From SIBU01 sp964430335 (GTDB lineage: Bacteria; Patescibacteriota; Minisyncoccia; Phycocordibacterales; SIBU01): a stretch of DNA of 56,957 nt. The stretch lies in contig CAYSEN010000004.1 of assembly GCA_964430335.1 (NCBI GenBank), positions 1-56,957 of the forward strand. The letters are read 5' to 3'. This document shows, piece by piece, positions 46,600-56,238 of the stretch; positions within the stretch are counted from its first letter, which is position 1; each line of letters starts with the position of its first letter. The position numbers were made by a program, and so were the translations under genes. The notes under the pieces were generated by a model. The model was not told the DNA's origin. It was given only the letters and a program-made list of their open reading frames with translations, and did not search any database.

Positions 46600-47001
46600 A
46601 TGAACTGTATTTTTTGCAAAATCATCGCAGGTGAACTCCCTTCTTCAAAAATCTACGAGGACGTAGATGTTTTAGCTTTTCTTGATATTAAACCAGTAAA
46701 CCCAGGTCACACTTTGGTTATTCCAAAGAAGCACTTTGAAAGTATTCACGACACTCCAGATGAAATTGTGGCCAAGATGAGTGTTGTTGCAAAAAAAGTC
46801 GCAGGTTCTATTCAGAAAAACCTAGGAGCAGAGGGTGTAAACATCGGAATGAACAACGGAAAAGCGGCTGGACAAATTGTTTTCCACGCCCATATTCATG
46901 TTATGCCAAGGTACGGCAAAGACTCATTCCAACTTTGGGCCGGAAAGGAATATAAAAACAACGAGCGAGAAGAAGTGGCAAAAAAAGTAAAAATCTCCTA
47001 A
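46600..47001 (+). CDS. HIT-family nucleotide hydrolase (HinT-like)
   Basis: 133 residues. The histidine triad HAHIHVMPR (His96, 98, 100) is complete. N-terminal CIFCKIIAGELPSSKIYED with CxxC is the zinc-bearing form of the family, and PVNPGHTLVIPKKH is conserved. Enzymes of this group cleave adenosine phosphoramidates and related adenylates. The stop overlaps the convergent pgk stop by 4 nt, so the two 3' ends are interlocked without a terminator between them. Confidence 0.93.
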   Translation: MNCIFCKIIAGELPSSKIYEDVDVLAFLDIKPVNPGHTLVIPKKHFESIHDTPDEIVAKMSVVAKKVAGSIQKNLGAEGVNIGMNNGKAAGQIVFHAHIHVMPRYGKDSFQLWAGKEYKNNEREEVAKKVKIS

Positions 47002-48128
47002 TCTTTTTTGAACAACGCCTCTATTCCTGGCAAAGTTTCATTGGCCAAAAAATCAAGCATTGCTCCTCCTCCTGTAGAAACGAAAGAGAATTTGTCCATA
47101 ATTCCTAATTTTGAAATTGCAGTAATCGTGTCTCCTCCCCCGACAATAGACTCGGCTCCACTTTTTGAGACAGCTTGCGCCATAGATTCTGTTCCTTCTG
47201 TAAAACCTTTTTCATATGCACCTAAAGTTCCATTCCAGAGAATAAATTTTGATTTAGAAAATATTTCGGTCATATCCTTCGCAGTTTTCGGACCAGCATC
47301 AAGAATAGACTCCTCAGGCAAGACTTCGGAAATGTCTTTAAATTGCTTTTTGTCGCCATTCAAAACCACCACATCTGAAGGAATGATTATTTTTGGATTT
47401 TTTAATAACTTTTCAAAACCATAATCCTCTTCTGAGTGTTTTGATTTACCAATTTCAAAGCCTTTTGTCTTGAACAAATCATTTGCCAGCGCTCCACCTA
47501 TAAAAACATGGTCGGCAATTTCTAGAAACTTGTCGACAAGGGGTAACTTTGTACCAAACTTATCGCCAGCTAATATAAAAACAAATGGCTTAGGTGGATT
47601 AAAGGCTTTTGATAAATTTTCAATCTCCTCTTCGATTAAAAACCCAGCAAAACTCGGAAGAAATTTTGGAATTCCTACAACCGAAGCGTGCTTTCTGTGA
47701 GAAACGGCAAAAGCGTCATTGACGTAAATATCCGCCATTGTAGCCATTTTTTTAGCGAATTCAGGATCATTGGCTTCCTCACCTTTGTCTCTGCGTATAT
47801 TTTCTAGGAGTAAAATTCCACCAGGTTTTAAGTTCTCAAACCTCTCCGGCAATAAATCTAAACTCTCAACAAAGTCCAAATCAATAATTTCTTTTAAAAA
47901 TTCGAAAGCAGGTCGCAGTGAATCGGTCTCTTTGCTGTCATTGTGACTTAAAATTACAGTTCTTGCTCCCGCCTTTTTCAAAAACTCCAAAGTTGGCAAG
48001 CTTCTCTGTAATCGAAAATCCCCTTTTATCTTTCCATCAATCACCGGCACATTAAAGTCCAACCTTAATAAAACCTTCTTTCCAGAAAGATCTTTGGCGT
48101 CCCTAAGAAAATCAATATTAAATTTCAT
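46998..48128 (-). CDS. pgk: Phosphoglycerate kinase
   Basis: About 376 residues from ATG 48128 (ATG 48134 possible). Motifs: VLLRLDFNVPVIDGKIKGDFRLQRSLPTL, DAFAVSHRKHAS, LILAGDKFGTKL-like AGDKFGTKLPLVDKF, WNGTLGAYE, GGGDT and STGGGAMLDFL. It makes ATP and 3-phosphoglycerate in glycolysis. The usual HLGRPxG substrate loop is SHNDSKET, lacking its Arg, and GGAKVxDKI is reduced. It overlaps the tpiA stop by 11 nt and is translationally coupled to it. Confidence 0.92.
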   Translation of the reverse strand: MKFNIDFLRDAKDLSGKKVLLRLDFNVPVIDGKIKGDFRLQRSLPTLEFLKKAGARTVILSHNDSKETDSLRPAFEFLKEIIDLDFVESLDLLPERFENLKPGGILLLENIRRDKGEEANDPEFAKKMATMADIYVNDAFAVSHRKHASVVGIPKFLPSFAGFLIEEEIENLSKAFNPPKPFVFILAGDKFGTKLPLVDKFLEIADHVFIGGALANDLFKTKGFEIGKSKHSEEDYGFEKLLKNPKIIIPSDVVVLNGDKKQFKDISEVLPEESILDAGPKTAKDMTEIFSKSKFILWNGTLGAYEKGFTEGTESMAQAVSKSGAESIVGGGDTITAISKLGIMDKFSFVSTGGGAMLDFLANETLPGIEALFKKD

Positions 48129-48885
48129 CGGCATTTTTAATAATTTCAATAAAATCAGGGAATATAAGACTTTTATGACCGACCAAAACCCCTTCAACTC
48201 CAGCATCTTTAAAAATACTGGCTGAATTTTCAACCTCAACAGAGCCTCCGTAAAGAATTGGAACCTCGGTTACTGCTTTCTGATCATAAATATCAGAAAG
48301 AACTTTTCTAATAAAGATGGCGGTTTCTCTAATATCATTTGCGTTCATGGCTTCCTTCCAGCTCTTTCCCACCGCCCAAACAGGCTCATAGGCAATCAGA
48401 ACGTTTTCAATGTTTTTCTTCGGAGTTAAAGAAAGTGATTTTACTATTTGATTTCTCAAAAATTCAAAATAAGCTCCGCCAGCGTCTCTTAAACTTTCAC
48501 CCACACATAGTATGACTTTAAGACCCTGCTTTATAGCAGAGTTCACTTTTTCAGCAACAGCTTCATCGGTCTCACCAAGAGCTCTTCTTTCTGAGTGGCC
48601 TACAATCGTGTACTCAATACCTAAACCCTTAATCATTTTTGGACTGATTTCGCCAGTGAACTTACCTTCATTCTGCCAAAAAACATTTTGGGAGCCTAAA
48701 AACAAATTTTGGGAAGTTTTTGAAGAGAAAATAGGCAAATAAACAAATGGCGGACAAACTATCATCTGAACATTCTTAGTTTTGGACATTTTCCTACTGA
48801 CTTTGGAAAAAATATCTTTCGCCTCATCTAAACTCGCCGGATTCATCTTCCAATTACCCACTATTATCTTTCTATTTTTTTTCAT
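48118..48885 (-). CDS. tpiA: Triosephosphate isomerase
   Basis: 255 residues from ATG 48885 (MKKNRKIIVGNWKMNPASLD). Catalytic residues: Lys13 in GNWKMN, His in YTIVGHSERR, Glu in IAYEPVWAVGK; the phosphate-gripping LYGGSVEVENS and VEGVLVGHKSL are present. It interconverts dihydroxyacetone phosphate and glyceraldehyde 3-phosphate. It is first in a tpiA-pgk pair of lower glycolysis. Confidence 0.95.
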   Translation of the reverse strand: MKKNRKIIVGNWKMNPASLDEAKDIFSKVSRKMSKTKNVQMIVCPPFVYLPIFSSKTSQNLFLGSQNVFWQNEGKFTGEISPKMIKGLGIEYTIVGHSERRALGETDEAVAEKVNSAIKQGLKVILCVGESLRDAGGAYFEFLRNQIVKSLSLTPKKNIENVLIAYEPVWAVGKSWKEAMNANDIRETAIFIRKVLSDIYDQKAVTEVPILYGGSVEVENSASIFKDAGVEGVLVGHKSLIFPDFIEIIKNADEI

Positions 48886-48988
48886 ATGAGAAATTATATC
48901 ACCCCCGAAGGACAAAAAACAAAACCAGTGGAAAAAGACGTATAAATCGTAGAGGAAACATGTTAAAATTTAACCAACTTTGTTCTAA

Positions 48989-50800
48989 ATGACATCAATT
49001 TTTAAAAAAATAAAAACACGTAGCTTAGTTAAGGGTTTTACAATAATAGAAGTACTGGTGAGCATTGCTGTTTTTCTTTTGATGATGGTAACCATCTACC
49101 AAGTTGCACTTACGGTCTCAAGAGGTATAAAAAATTTTAGAGACAACACTGTGGTTTCAAGCTTGGCTGATCAATACCTAGAAATCGCTCGAAACCTACC
49201 CTACTCTCAAATTGGTACCTTTAGTGGTAATCCCCACGGCAACCTTCCTGACCTTCCGAACTCAGTCACGGAAGTGATTAACGATACAAGCTACAATATT
49301 TACTACGTTGTAAACTACATTGACGATCCAGCCGACGGCACCATTCTTGCGGGAACAGACGCCGCACCAAATGATTACAAACAAATCAAACTTTACGTTG
49401 AGAAAGTATCTACTGGTATTACTAGCAGTTTTCTTACAAACATAGCACCAAAAGGCCTTGAGGGTTCAAACAATGGAGGAGCGTTACTCATTAAAGTATT
49501 TGACGCTGTTGGCCAGCCTGTAGCAGGTGCTACCGTACACATCACAAACACAGCAGTTTCTCCCTCAATCAACTTAACCAGAACTAGCGATTCGGCCGGT
49601 AACTGGGTGGAAGTCGGTCTCCCTGCCAGCGCAAACAGCTATCACGTAGTCGTAACCAAAAACAACTATTCTTCAGACCAAACATACCCAATAAGCGTGT
49701 CGAACCCTAACCCAACTAAACCAGACGCAACCATTTTAGCTGGTACAGTTACACAAATTAGTTTTTCTATCGACAAGACCAGCAACCTAACATTTAACAT
49801 CCTAAATCAGTTTTGTTCCCCACTAAACGCGATCGGTCTAGATGTAAGAGGTTCGAAAATAATAGGCACACCAAACGTATTGAAGTTTGATAACTCCTAC
49901 AACTCAGATACAAATGGCCAAGTGACTATTTCGAACATAGAATGGGATAACTATGTGCCGGCCATTAACTCAAACACCTACATGATTTATGGTTCATCAC
50001 CAATACAGCAAATCAGCGTTCTTCCTAACACAAGCCAAACCTATACTTTTATACTCGGCAATAAAACAGCAAACAGCCTCCTCGTTATCGTTAAAGACTC
50101 GTCGACATCGAATCCAATCGAAGGTGCAAGCGTCACTTTAAACAACGGCGACCCAGACGACGACATAACAAAATTAACCGCGGGTAGTATTTGGAACCAA
50201 GATGATTGGTCAGGTGGTGACGGTCAGCAAAATTTTACCGACGTCACAAAATACAGCCAAGACGATGATAATTTGGACTATGCGGGGGTTCCTTTAGCAC
50301 TTAGATTAGTAGATTACGGCGATCAAAACTATGCGTCTTCAGGCACACTAACATCTTCATCTTTTGATACAGGTACAAACGCTACAGCCTATACAAGTCT
50401 TACTTGGAACCCTACATCTCAAGATCCCGCAACCACACTTAAGTTTCAAATTGCCACGAACAACGATAACGCTACCTGGAATTATGTGGGGCCAGATGGA
50501 ACTTCCGGTTCTTACTTCACGGTTCCAGGAACAACAATAAATGTCGCGAACGGTAACAACCGATATATAAGATACAAAGTCTTTATGTCTACGACAGACA
50601 GCACAAAAACACCCGTACTTACCAGTGTTGGAATAAACTATGTTGTTGGCTGTTTTACACCAGGGCAGGCAATGTTCCCTGGTTTAAACTCCAACAAAAC
50701 TTACCAAGTACAAGTCAGTATGCCAGGTTACTCAACCCAAACAATAAGCGATTTGACTGTCAGTGGTTATCAAACACTCGAAGTTTTACTTACACCATAA
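48989..50800 (+). CDS. Large prepilin-like protein with a CarboxypepD-type domain
   Basis: 603 residues. A type III (prepilin) signal with cleavage after Gly: LVKG/FTIIEVLVSIAVFLLMMVTIYQV, including the conserved Glu at +5 of the mature protein. About 160-250 form a carboxypeptidase regulatory-like beta-sandwich (LLIKVFDAVGQPVAGATVHITNT). Further Ig-like repeats follow (LLVIVKDSSTSNPIEGASVTLNNG). It may be a tip or minor pilin that carries an adhesive domain. First gene of a four-gene operon (48989-53242). Confidence 0.82.
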   Translation: MTSIFKKIKTRSLVKGFTIIEVLVSIAVFLLMMVTIYQVALTVSRGIKNFRDNTVVSSLADQYLEIARNLPYSQIGTFSGNPHGNLPDLPNSVTEVINDTSYNIYYVVNYIDDPADGTILAGTDAAPNDYKQIKLYVEKVSTGITSSFLTNIAPKGLEGSNNGGALLIKVFDAVGQPVAGATVHITNTAVSPSINLTRTSDSAGNWVEVGLPASANSYHVVVTKNNYSSDQTYPISVSNPNPTKPDATILAGTVTQISFSIDKTSNLTFNILNQFCSPLNAIGLDVRGSKIIGTPNVLKFDNSYNSDTNGQVTISNIEWDNYVPAINSNTYMIYGSSPIQQISVLPNTSQTYTFILGNKTANSLLVIVKDSSTSNPIEGASVTLNNGDPDDDITKLTAGSIWNQDDWSGGDGQQNFTDVTKYSQDDDNLDYAGVPLALRLVDYGDQNYASSGTLTSSSFDTGTNATAYTSLTWNPTSQDPATTLKFQIATNNDNATWNYVGPDGTSGSYFTVPGTTINVANGNNRYIRYKVFMSTTDSTKTPVLTSVGINYVVGCFTPGQAMFPGLNSNKTYQVQVSMPGYSTQTISDLTVSGYQTLEVLLTP

Positions 50801-50802
50801 TC

Positions 50803-51426
50803 ATGAAAACTTCCATAAAAAACAAAGGAGTAACACTTGTCGAAATGTTAATCACGATTGCTGTAACTTCAATCATACTCGCGGGTTCATTGTCTCTCTT
50901 TAAAGTGATTTTTAGTACCGGGGTTCAGAAGCCACAGGCTCTCACCACTGTCGACCAAGCAAGAAAAACGGTCTTCAATTTTGTAAATGAATTAAGAAAC
51001 GCCAACACATCAAACACTGGAGCTTACCCTATCAACTTAGCCAACGATACAGAAATAATATTCTTTTCCGGTTATGGTGCGAGCACGGGCCAGTTCAACA
51101 GAATAAGATACTATGTAGCAAACGGTGCTATCTATAAAGGAGTTGTCGTACCTACAGGAAACCCTCTCTCCTACAATACTGGAAGTGAAGTTTCTAAATT
51201 AGTACAAAGTGGCCTAGCAAGCGCCTCTACTACAATATTTTATTACTACAATGGTTCATACGGTGGAACAACAACACCATTAACACAGCCAGTGAACGTA
51301 AACCTGATTAAATACGTAAAAATGAGTTTGAATTTACTGAAAAAAGAAGAAAAAAACGCCACCACAACCTTCTCCATCGACGCAGGTACGGCAATTAGAA
51401 ATTTAAAAGAAAATTTAGGTGATTAA
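50803..51426 (+). CDS. Prepilin-like protein (PulJ/GspJ type)
   Basis: 207 residues with a prepilin peptidase site NKG/VTLVEMLITIAVTSIILAG, Glu at +5. The rest resembles minor pseudopilins: a short N-terminal helix and a beta-rich globular part (TEIIFFSGYGASTGQFNRIRYYVANGAIYKGVV). It begins 2 nt after the previous stop, so it is tightly coupled. Minor pilins of this kind prime pilus assembly. Confidence 0.82.
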   Translation: MKTSIKNKGVTLVEMLITIAVTSIILAGSLSLFKVIFSTGVQKPQALTTVDQARKTVFNFVNELRNANTSNTGAYPINLANDTEIIFFSGYGASTGQFNRIRYYVANGAIYKGVVVPTGNPLSYNTGSEVSKLVQSGLASASTTIFYYYNGSYGGTTTPLTQPVNVNLIKYVKMSLNLLKKEEKNATTTFSIDAGTAIRNLKENLGD

Positions 51427-51427
51427 A

Positions 51428-52828
51428 ATGAGTACTGAAAAAATGAAAATGAAAAAAATAAGCGTAAAAGGATATGTACTAATCTACCTTCTTTTTACAA
51501 TCGTCATGTTTTCTTTTATGTCAGTACCGGTAATAAATATCATCCTAAAGGAAATGCGTGTACTTACTTCTACAAATGACAAAGAAAACGCATTACAAGT
51601 CGCCGAGGCCGGTATAAATTATTACGTGTGGCGCCTCGCCCACTACCCAAACGACTACCAAGACGGTACCGGAAACGCGGGACCTTACCTTCACGACTAT
51701 AAAGACTATGATACCAACCAAACAATAGGACAATTTAGTTTAACCATAACACCTCCCCCTTCAGGCTCAACCATCGTGACCATAAAATCAACAGGCTGGG
51801 CAACCGTAAACCCGAGCATAAAAAGAACTATTACGGCAAAATTTGGAGTTCAATCGATGGCTAAATATGCATTTCTAAGTAACGATATAATCTGGATAGG
51901 TAGCGGTGAATCGATTAGTGGACAGATGATGGCGAACAACGGAATTAGGTTCGACGGAACGGGAAACGCCCCTATTCAATCCGCCAAGTTGACCTACACC
52001 TGTCCAGTAAATCAGGGTAATCCATGTCCAGCTGTAAAGGATGGAGTTTGGGGTAGCGCAACCCAAGCTGTAAAAAATTTCTGGAAATTTCCCGTTCCTG
52101 CTGTGGACTTTTCATCCTTTACGGCAGATTTGGCTTCGATAAAAAGTAAAGCTCAATCATCTGGTATTTATCTAGCACCATCAAACGCACAAGGATACTC
52201 TTTAGTCTTTAACAGCAATGCCACAGTATCTATTTACAAGGTTACAAAACTACAAAACGGTCACAATGGATGGGATGTGAATGGTAACGCCCACAACGAA
52301 TCCGTTGACTACAAAACCAGAGTTTTGTTGTCAACGCAAGCAATTCCTGCCAATGGTTTTATGTATATAGAAGACAAAGTCTGGGTAGAAGGGACAGTGA
52401 GAGGTAGGGTAACCGTAGCCGCATCAAAATTACCCTACAATGCTTCCACCGCTCCGACAATATATATACCTCAAAATTTAGTATATTCAGCAAAAGATGG
52501 AAGCGATGCGCTAGGGTTAATTTCTCAAAAAGATATCATTGTAACTTATGACACACCTGCCGATCTTGAAGTAGACGCCGCCCTGTTAGCACAAAATGGC
52601 AGTGTGGGTTTTCTATACTATCCAAACAATAAAAAAAATAGTATTTATGTCTTTGGTTCTATAATCACATTTGGTCAGTGGACATGGACTTGGGTAAGTA
52701 ACGGAAACGTCGTGTCTGGCTTTGCAACAACAAACAGTGTTTATGATGGCAACTTACTATATTCTCCCCCACCAGGTTTTCCTGTATCTTCTGGCGGATA
52801 TCAACTTATAAGCTGGATAAGTGATTAA
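51428..52828 (+). CDS. Pilus-assembly protein, PilX-like
   Basis: 466 residues from ATG 51428, preceded by AGGTGA, one of the clear SD sequences here. The N-terminus has a prepilin-like G/YVLIYLLFTIVMFSFMSVPV, but Glu+5 is not present, followed by a hallmark of PilX: NALQVAEAGINYYVWRL. A long beta-rich domain follows (DYKTRVLLSTQAIPANGFMY, EGTVRGRVTVAA), like the surface-exposed beta-helical repeats of uncharacterised pilus proteins. It starts 1 nt after the previous stop. Confidence 0.8.
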   Translation: MSTEKMKMKKISVKGYVLIYLLFTIVMFSFMSVPVINIILKEMRVLTSTNDKENALQVAEAGINYYVWRLAHYPNDYQDGTGNAGPYLHDYKDYDTNQTIGQFSLTITPPPSGSTIVTIKSTGWATVNPSIKRTITAKFGVQSMAKYAFLSNDIIWIGSGESISGQMMANNGIRFDGTGNAPIQSAKLTYTCPVNQGNPCPAVKDGVWGSATQAVKNFWKFPVPAVDFSSFTADLASIKSKAQSSGIYLAPSNAQGYSLVFNSNATVSIYKVTKLQNGHNGWDVNGNAHNESVDYKTRVLLSTQAIPANGFMYIEDKVWVEGTVRGRVTVAASKLPYNASTAPTIYIPQNLVYSAKDGSDALGLISQKDIIVTYDTPADLEVDAALLAQNGSVGFLYYPNNKKNSIYVFGSIITFGQWTWTWVSNGNVVSGFATTNSVYDGNLLYSPPPGFPVSSGGYQLISWISD

Positions 52829-52837
52829 TTTACAAAC

Positions 52838-53242
52838 ATGAAAACACACAAAATAATTGCCGGAGTCGTAACATCAATCTGCCTATTGTCAGCAAGTAAT
52901 TTTGCTTTTGCAGCAAAGGAGGCAAACTTTCCCAACCCTAAAAGTCTCCAGCCAATGCCCTCTCCCGATATTAAGCCTGATATATCGAGAAATGTTAACA
53001 GCGAAAACGTGCCGATTCCAATAAACGGGACAACCTACTCTTCAGACGAAGAGACCTCATTAGATGATGAAGGTATTAATTCAAATAATGAAGAAGAAAC
53101 TTCCAGTGAAAACCCTCAAGACGAAACCCTAGAAAAAGAAATCAAGGCGCCTTCCTCAAACATGTGGGTTTATATAAGCCTAATATTAGCCCTAGTAGGA
53201 CTTATTATTTATATTGCAAAGCAAACTCTTGGTAAGGAATAG
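52838..53242 (+). CDS. Secreted acidic protein with C-terminal membrane anchor
   Basis: 134 residues. Signal peptide MKTHKIIAGVVTSICLLSASNFAFA (cleavage near 25), a Pro/Ser/Asn/Glu-rich acidic linker (about 50-105, EETSLDDEGINSNNEEETSS), then a single C-terminal helix (about 110-128) followed by a few basic residues. It is the last gene of the pilin operon, 9 nt after the PilX-like gene. The type I topology suggests an accessory surface protein of the pilus; function not established. Confidence 0.7.
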   Translation: MKTHKIIAGVVTSICLLSASNFAFAAKEANFPNPKSLQPMPSPDIKPDISRNVNSENVPIPINGTTYSSDEETSLDDEGINSNNEEETSSENPQDETLEKEIKAPSSNMWVYISLILALVGLIIYIAKQTLGKE

Positions 53243-53251
53243 TTTTTATCT

Positions 53252-54466
53252 CTAGATACTATTCATCACAGAATACATAGGTGTAATCATCGCTACGGCA
53301 AAAAATCCTACGGCCCCTCCGATGAATACCATAAGAAACGGCTCAATTATAGTCGACATGTTTTTAGTTTTTTGAGAAACCTCATCTTCGTAAAATGTCG
53401 CGACACCTGCTAGCATTTCAGAAATTTTTCCAGTCTCCTCACCCACAGCAAGCATTTCTGTAATAAAAACTGGGTAAAGATGTTCATAGCCACTAAACAC
53501 GGATGACATACTAGAACCCTTTTCAATGCTAGCCTCCGCTTTTGACAAAACCTCTTTGTAGTAGGAATTCTGAATAACGTCTGAGGTAATACTTAGTGTT
53601 CTTGTGACGGAAACTCCAGAAGATAGTAGTGAAGAGATGGTCCGTGCAGTTCGGGCTGTATTGGTTTCTTTCGCTATTCCTGAAACAATAGGAATTTTCA
53701 AAATCACATAATCAATAATTCGCTTTCCAACCTTACTCTTCACAAAAACATACCCAAAACCGATTGCTAGTAACAGAATAATCAAACCCCACACTGTATG
53801 ATTTCTCAAAAAGTCACTGATACCTATGACAGCTTTGGTAGAAGCTGGTAATTCTGTATTCAAATCTTTAAAGGTAGCAGTCAAAGTCGGTACAACGAAA
53901 ACCAAAAGCAATCCGCCGATAATAAGCATGACAGCAAGAATAATCGCAGGGTAAATCATTGCTCCTCGAACCTTTCTTTGTAGCTCGTAAACATTTTCCA
54001 TTTGTAACCCGACAGACTTAAGGGAACTTGCTAATCCACCGCTTTCCTCACCTGCCTTAACCATCGAGACAAACAAAGAAGAAAATACGGCAGGATAATC
54101 AGCCATTCCTTGGCTTAAAGTTTTCCCTTTTTTAATATCTTCATTCAAATCTGCCAAAAGTTTCCTTACGTCATTTTTCTTACTCTGCCTTTCAAGTACT
54201 GAAAGAGCTCTTGAGAGTGGCAGACCCACTTCAAGCATGGAACCTAAGTTTTTTGCCAGCGAAATCTTGTCGTGCGCGTTAATACCTCCGAAAAATTTCA
54301 ACCCACTTAGAAAATTTTTCATTCCGGAATCACCTACCTCCGATGCTGAAATCACAACATCGCCATCTTTTTTTAGATCTTTATAAAGAGTAAATCGATC
54401 GGCCACCTCCCTCTCGCCTTCGTAAATCTCACCATCTTTTTTTTGAGCTTTGAATTTAAATTTCAT
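53252..54466 (-). CDS. pilC: Type IV pilus inner-membrane platform protein PilC
   Basis: 404 residues from ATG 54466 (MKFKFKAQKKDGEIYEGERE), 4 nt after the pilB stop. Two T2SSF repeats, each with membrane helices: one from about 70 (LGSMLEVGLPLSRALSVLERQ, MVKAGEESGGLASSLKSVG) and one from about 270 (TISSLLSSGVSVTRTLSITS, EMLAVGEETGKISEMLAGV). It is the membrane platform for the pilus motor. It ends 9 nt from the convergent pilin operon. Confidence 0.95.
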   Translation of the reverse strand: MKFKFKAQKKDGEIYEGEREVADRFTLYKDLKKDGDVVISASEVGDSGMKNFLSGLKFFGGINAHDKISLAKNLGSMLEVGLPLSRALSVLERQSKKNDVRKLLADLNEDIKKGKTLSQGMADYPAVFSSLFVSMVKAGEESGGLASSLKSVGLQMENVYELQRKVRGAMIYPAIILAVMLIIGGLLLVFVVPTLTATFKDLNTELPASTKAVIGISDFLRNHTVWGLIILLLAIGFGYVFVKSKVGKRIIDYVILKIPIVSGIAKETNTARTARTISSLLSSGVSVTRTLSITSDVIQNSYYKEVLSKAEASIEKGSSMSSVFSGYEHLYPVFITEMLAVGEETGKISEMLAGVATFYEDEVSQKTKNMSTIIEPFLMVFIGGAVGFFAVAMITPMYSVMNSI

Positions 54467-54470
54467 TTTT

Positions 54471-56225
54471 TTATTCTGAAACAACTCTAAACACTTCTTC
54501 GATCGTTGTTAAACCTTGAACCGCTTTAAAAATACCGTCTTCTAGCATTGTAATCATTCCCTCTTTTTTGGATTGTGTTTCGATTTCACTTCCAGGAGCT
54601 CCTCTTAGGATTAGCTCCTTGATCGCTGGCGTCACCTTTAGAGTCTCATGGATTCCAATTCGTCCACTATAACCATCTTTTGACTCTCCTGACGGTTTTG
54701 GTTTATAAAAAGGAATTTTTTCCCAGGTCACATCTTTAGCTACTACTTTTTCTTCCTTAAGGGCAGTAATCACCTTATCCAAATCAACTGACTTTCCTAA
54801 AGTGGCAAGCGCCGCCTTATTCAAAAAATATTTTTCCTTGCTCTGAAACAATTTTCGTACCAAACGTTGAGCGATAATAACATCAACAGTTGAAACAATA
54901 AGAAATGGCTCCACCTTCATATCTACAAGACGAGGAATCGCCCCCGCCGCAGAGTTGGTGTGTAGTGTAGAAAGCACCAAGTGTCCGGTTAGGGCTGCGT
55001 TTACAGCAAGTGAAGCAGTTTCGTTATCTCGAATTTCTCCAACCATCACAATATCCGGGTCTTGTCTCACAAGAGACCTCAATCCTGAGCTAAATGTAAA
55101 ACCGATTTCAGGCTTTACTTGAGTCTGGTTTACCCTAGCCATTTGATATTCGACAGGATCCTCGATTGTTGAAATGTTAACTTCTGGAGTGTTTAGAATA
55201 TCTAGAACTGTATACAAAGTGGTGGTTTTACCGCTTCCTGTAGGTCCAGTAGTCAAAATCATTCCCGTCTTCCTCTTCATACCTGCGTGAATTTTTTCCA
55301 AAGAATCTCCATGGAAACCCAAGCCTTCGAGTGTAAATCCCGAAGCGCTGTCCTTCAAAAGACGCATGACCGTCTTTTCACCGAAATATGTAGGCAAGAT
55401 AGATACACGAAAAGACACTTTTTCGTTGGTCATTTCAACCTTAAATCGTCCGTCTTGTGGCAATCTTTTCTCGTCCAATTTCAAGTTAGAAAGCACTTTA
55501 AGTCGAGCGGTGATACTGTCTGCTGCGTTTTTAGGCAGAGTCATTGTGTCGTGTAAAATTCCGTCGATTCGATACCTAACCAAAACCTGATTTTCCATCG
55601 GTTCAATGTGAATATCTGACGCGTTCTGCAAAATTGCATGCTTAAGGAGAGTATCAATAATTCTCACCACAGGCAGGTCCTCCGCCATTTTCTTCAAATC
55701 CTTTGGATCGATGTTTGTTTCCCCGTTTGTTTCTGCGACGCTTTTTAGGGTAGCTGATTCTTTTTGAATAATGTCGCCGAACTCAGCCTTCAAACTTTTT
55801 TGATACTGCAATAATCCGCTCTTTATAGACGCTGTATCGGTCAATCTCGGCAAAATCTTTAAATGGACCTTCTTTTTAATAAAATCAATAGCAGCAAGAT
55901 CGTCTGTATCAAGCATTGCTACTTCGAGACTGTCCGCAGTTTTTTTGAAGGCCACAATATTATGGCTTCTAGCAATCGGCTCGGGAATTAGAGACAAAAC
56001 CTCAAAATCTAGTTTTTGATCTTTCAAATCAACGAATGGTATTCCTAATATGTACGCCTGAACTTTTCTGAGATCGTCGTCTGTAATTTTTCCCTTAGAG
56101 ACAAGCACACTTCCAACACTTAGGCTTTTTTCATCGGCCTCTTTTTCAGTGGTTTCAAGATCAGATTTCGAGACAAGGCCCGAGTCTTTTATAAACTCGC
56201 GCAGTTGTTTTTCTTGTATAAACAT
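54471..56225 (-). CDS. pilB: Type IV pilus assembly ATPase PilB
   Basis: 584 residues. N-terminal MshEN-like domain, then the GspE/PilB ATPase: DIHIEPMENQVLVRYRIDG, Walker A GPTGSGKTTT (about 329-338), Asp box STIEDPVEYQ, VRQDPDIVMVGEIRDNETASLA and the His box TGHLVLSTLHTNSA. It powers pilus extension. The tetracysteine zinc subdomain found in most PilB proteins is missing (the site reads LVRKLFQSKEKYFL). A TATAAT at 56239-56244 lies 13 nt before the ATG. Confidence 0.95.
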   Translation of the reverse strand: MFIQEKQLREFIKDSGLVSKSDLETTEKEADEKSLSVGSVLVSKGKITDDDLRKVQAYILGIPFVDLKDQKLDFEVLSLIPEPIARSHNIVAFKKTADSLEVAMLDTDDLAAIDFIKKKVHLKILPRLTDTASIKSGLLQYQKSLKAEFGDIIQKESATLKSVAETNGETNIDPKDLKKMAEDLPVVRIIDTLLKHAILQNASDIHIEPMENQVLVRYRIDGILHDTMTLPKNAADSITARLKVLSNLKLDEKRLPQDGRFKVEMTNEKVSFRVSILPTYFGEKTVMRLLKDSASGFTLEGLGFHGDSLEKIHAGMKRKTGMILTTGPTGSGKTTTLYTVLDILNTPEVNISTIEDPVEYQMARVNQTQVKPEIGFTFSSGLRSLVRQDPDIVMVGEIRDNETASLAVNAALTGHLVLSTLHTNSAAGAIPRLVDMKVEPFLIVSTVDVIIAQRLVRKLFQSKEKYFLNKAALATLGKSVDLDKVITALKEEKVVAKDVTWEKIPFYKPKPSGESKDGYSGRIGIHETLKVTPAIKELILRGAPGSEIETQSKKEGMITMLEDGIFKAVQGLTTIEEVFRVVSE

Positions 56226-56238
56226 ACTTATTGATTAC

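Noticed and set aside
48129..48239. Longer start for pgk
   Set aside because: It would overlap tpiA deeply and adds residues absent from the family.
53226..53262. Hairpin GAATAGT/ACTATTC between the convergent pilin operon and pilC
   Set aside because: Seven base pairs with a 14-nt loop and no clear T run; too weak to call a terminator.
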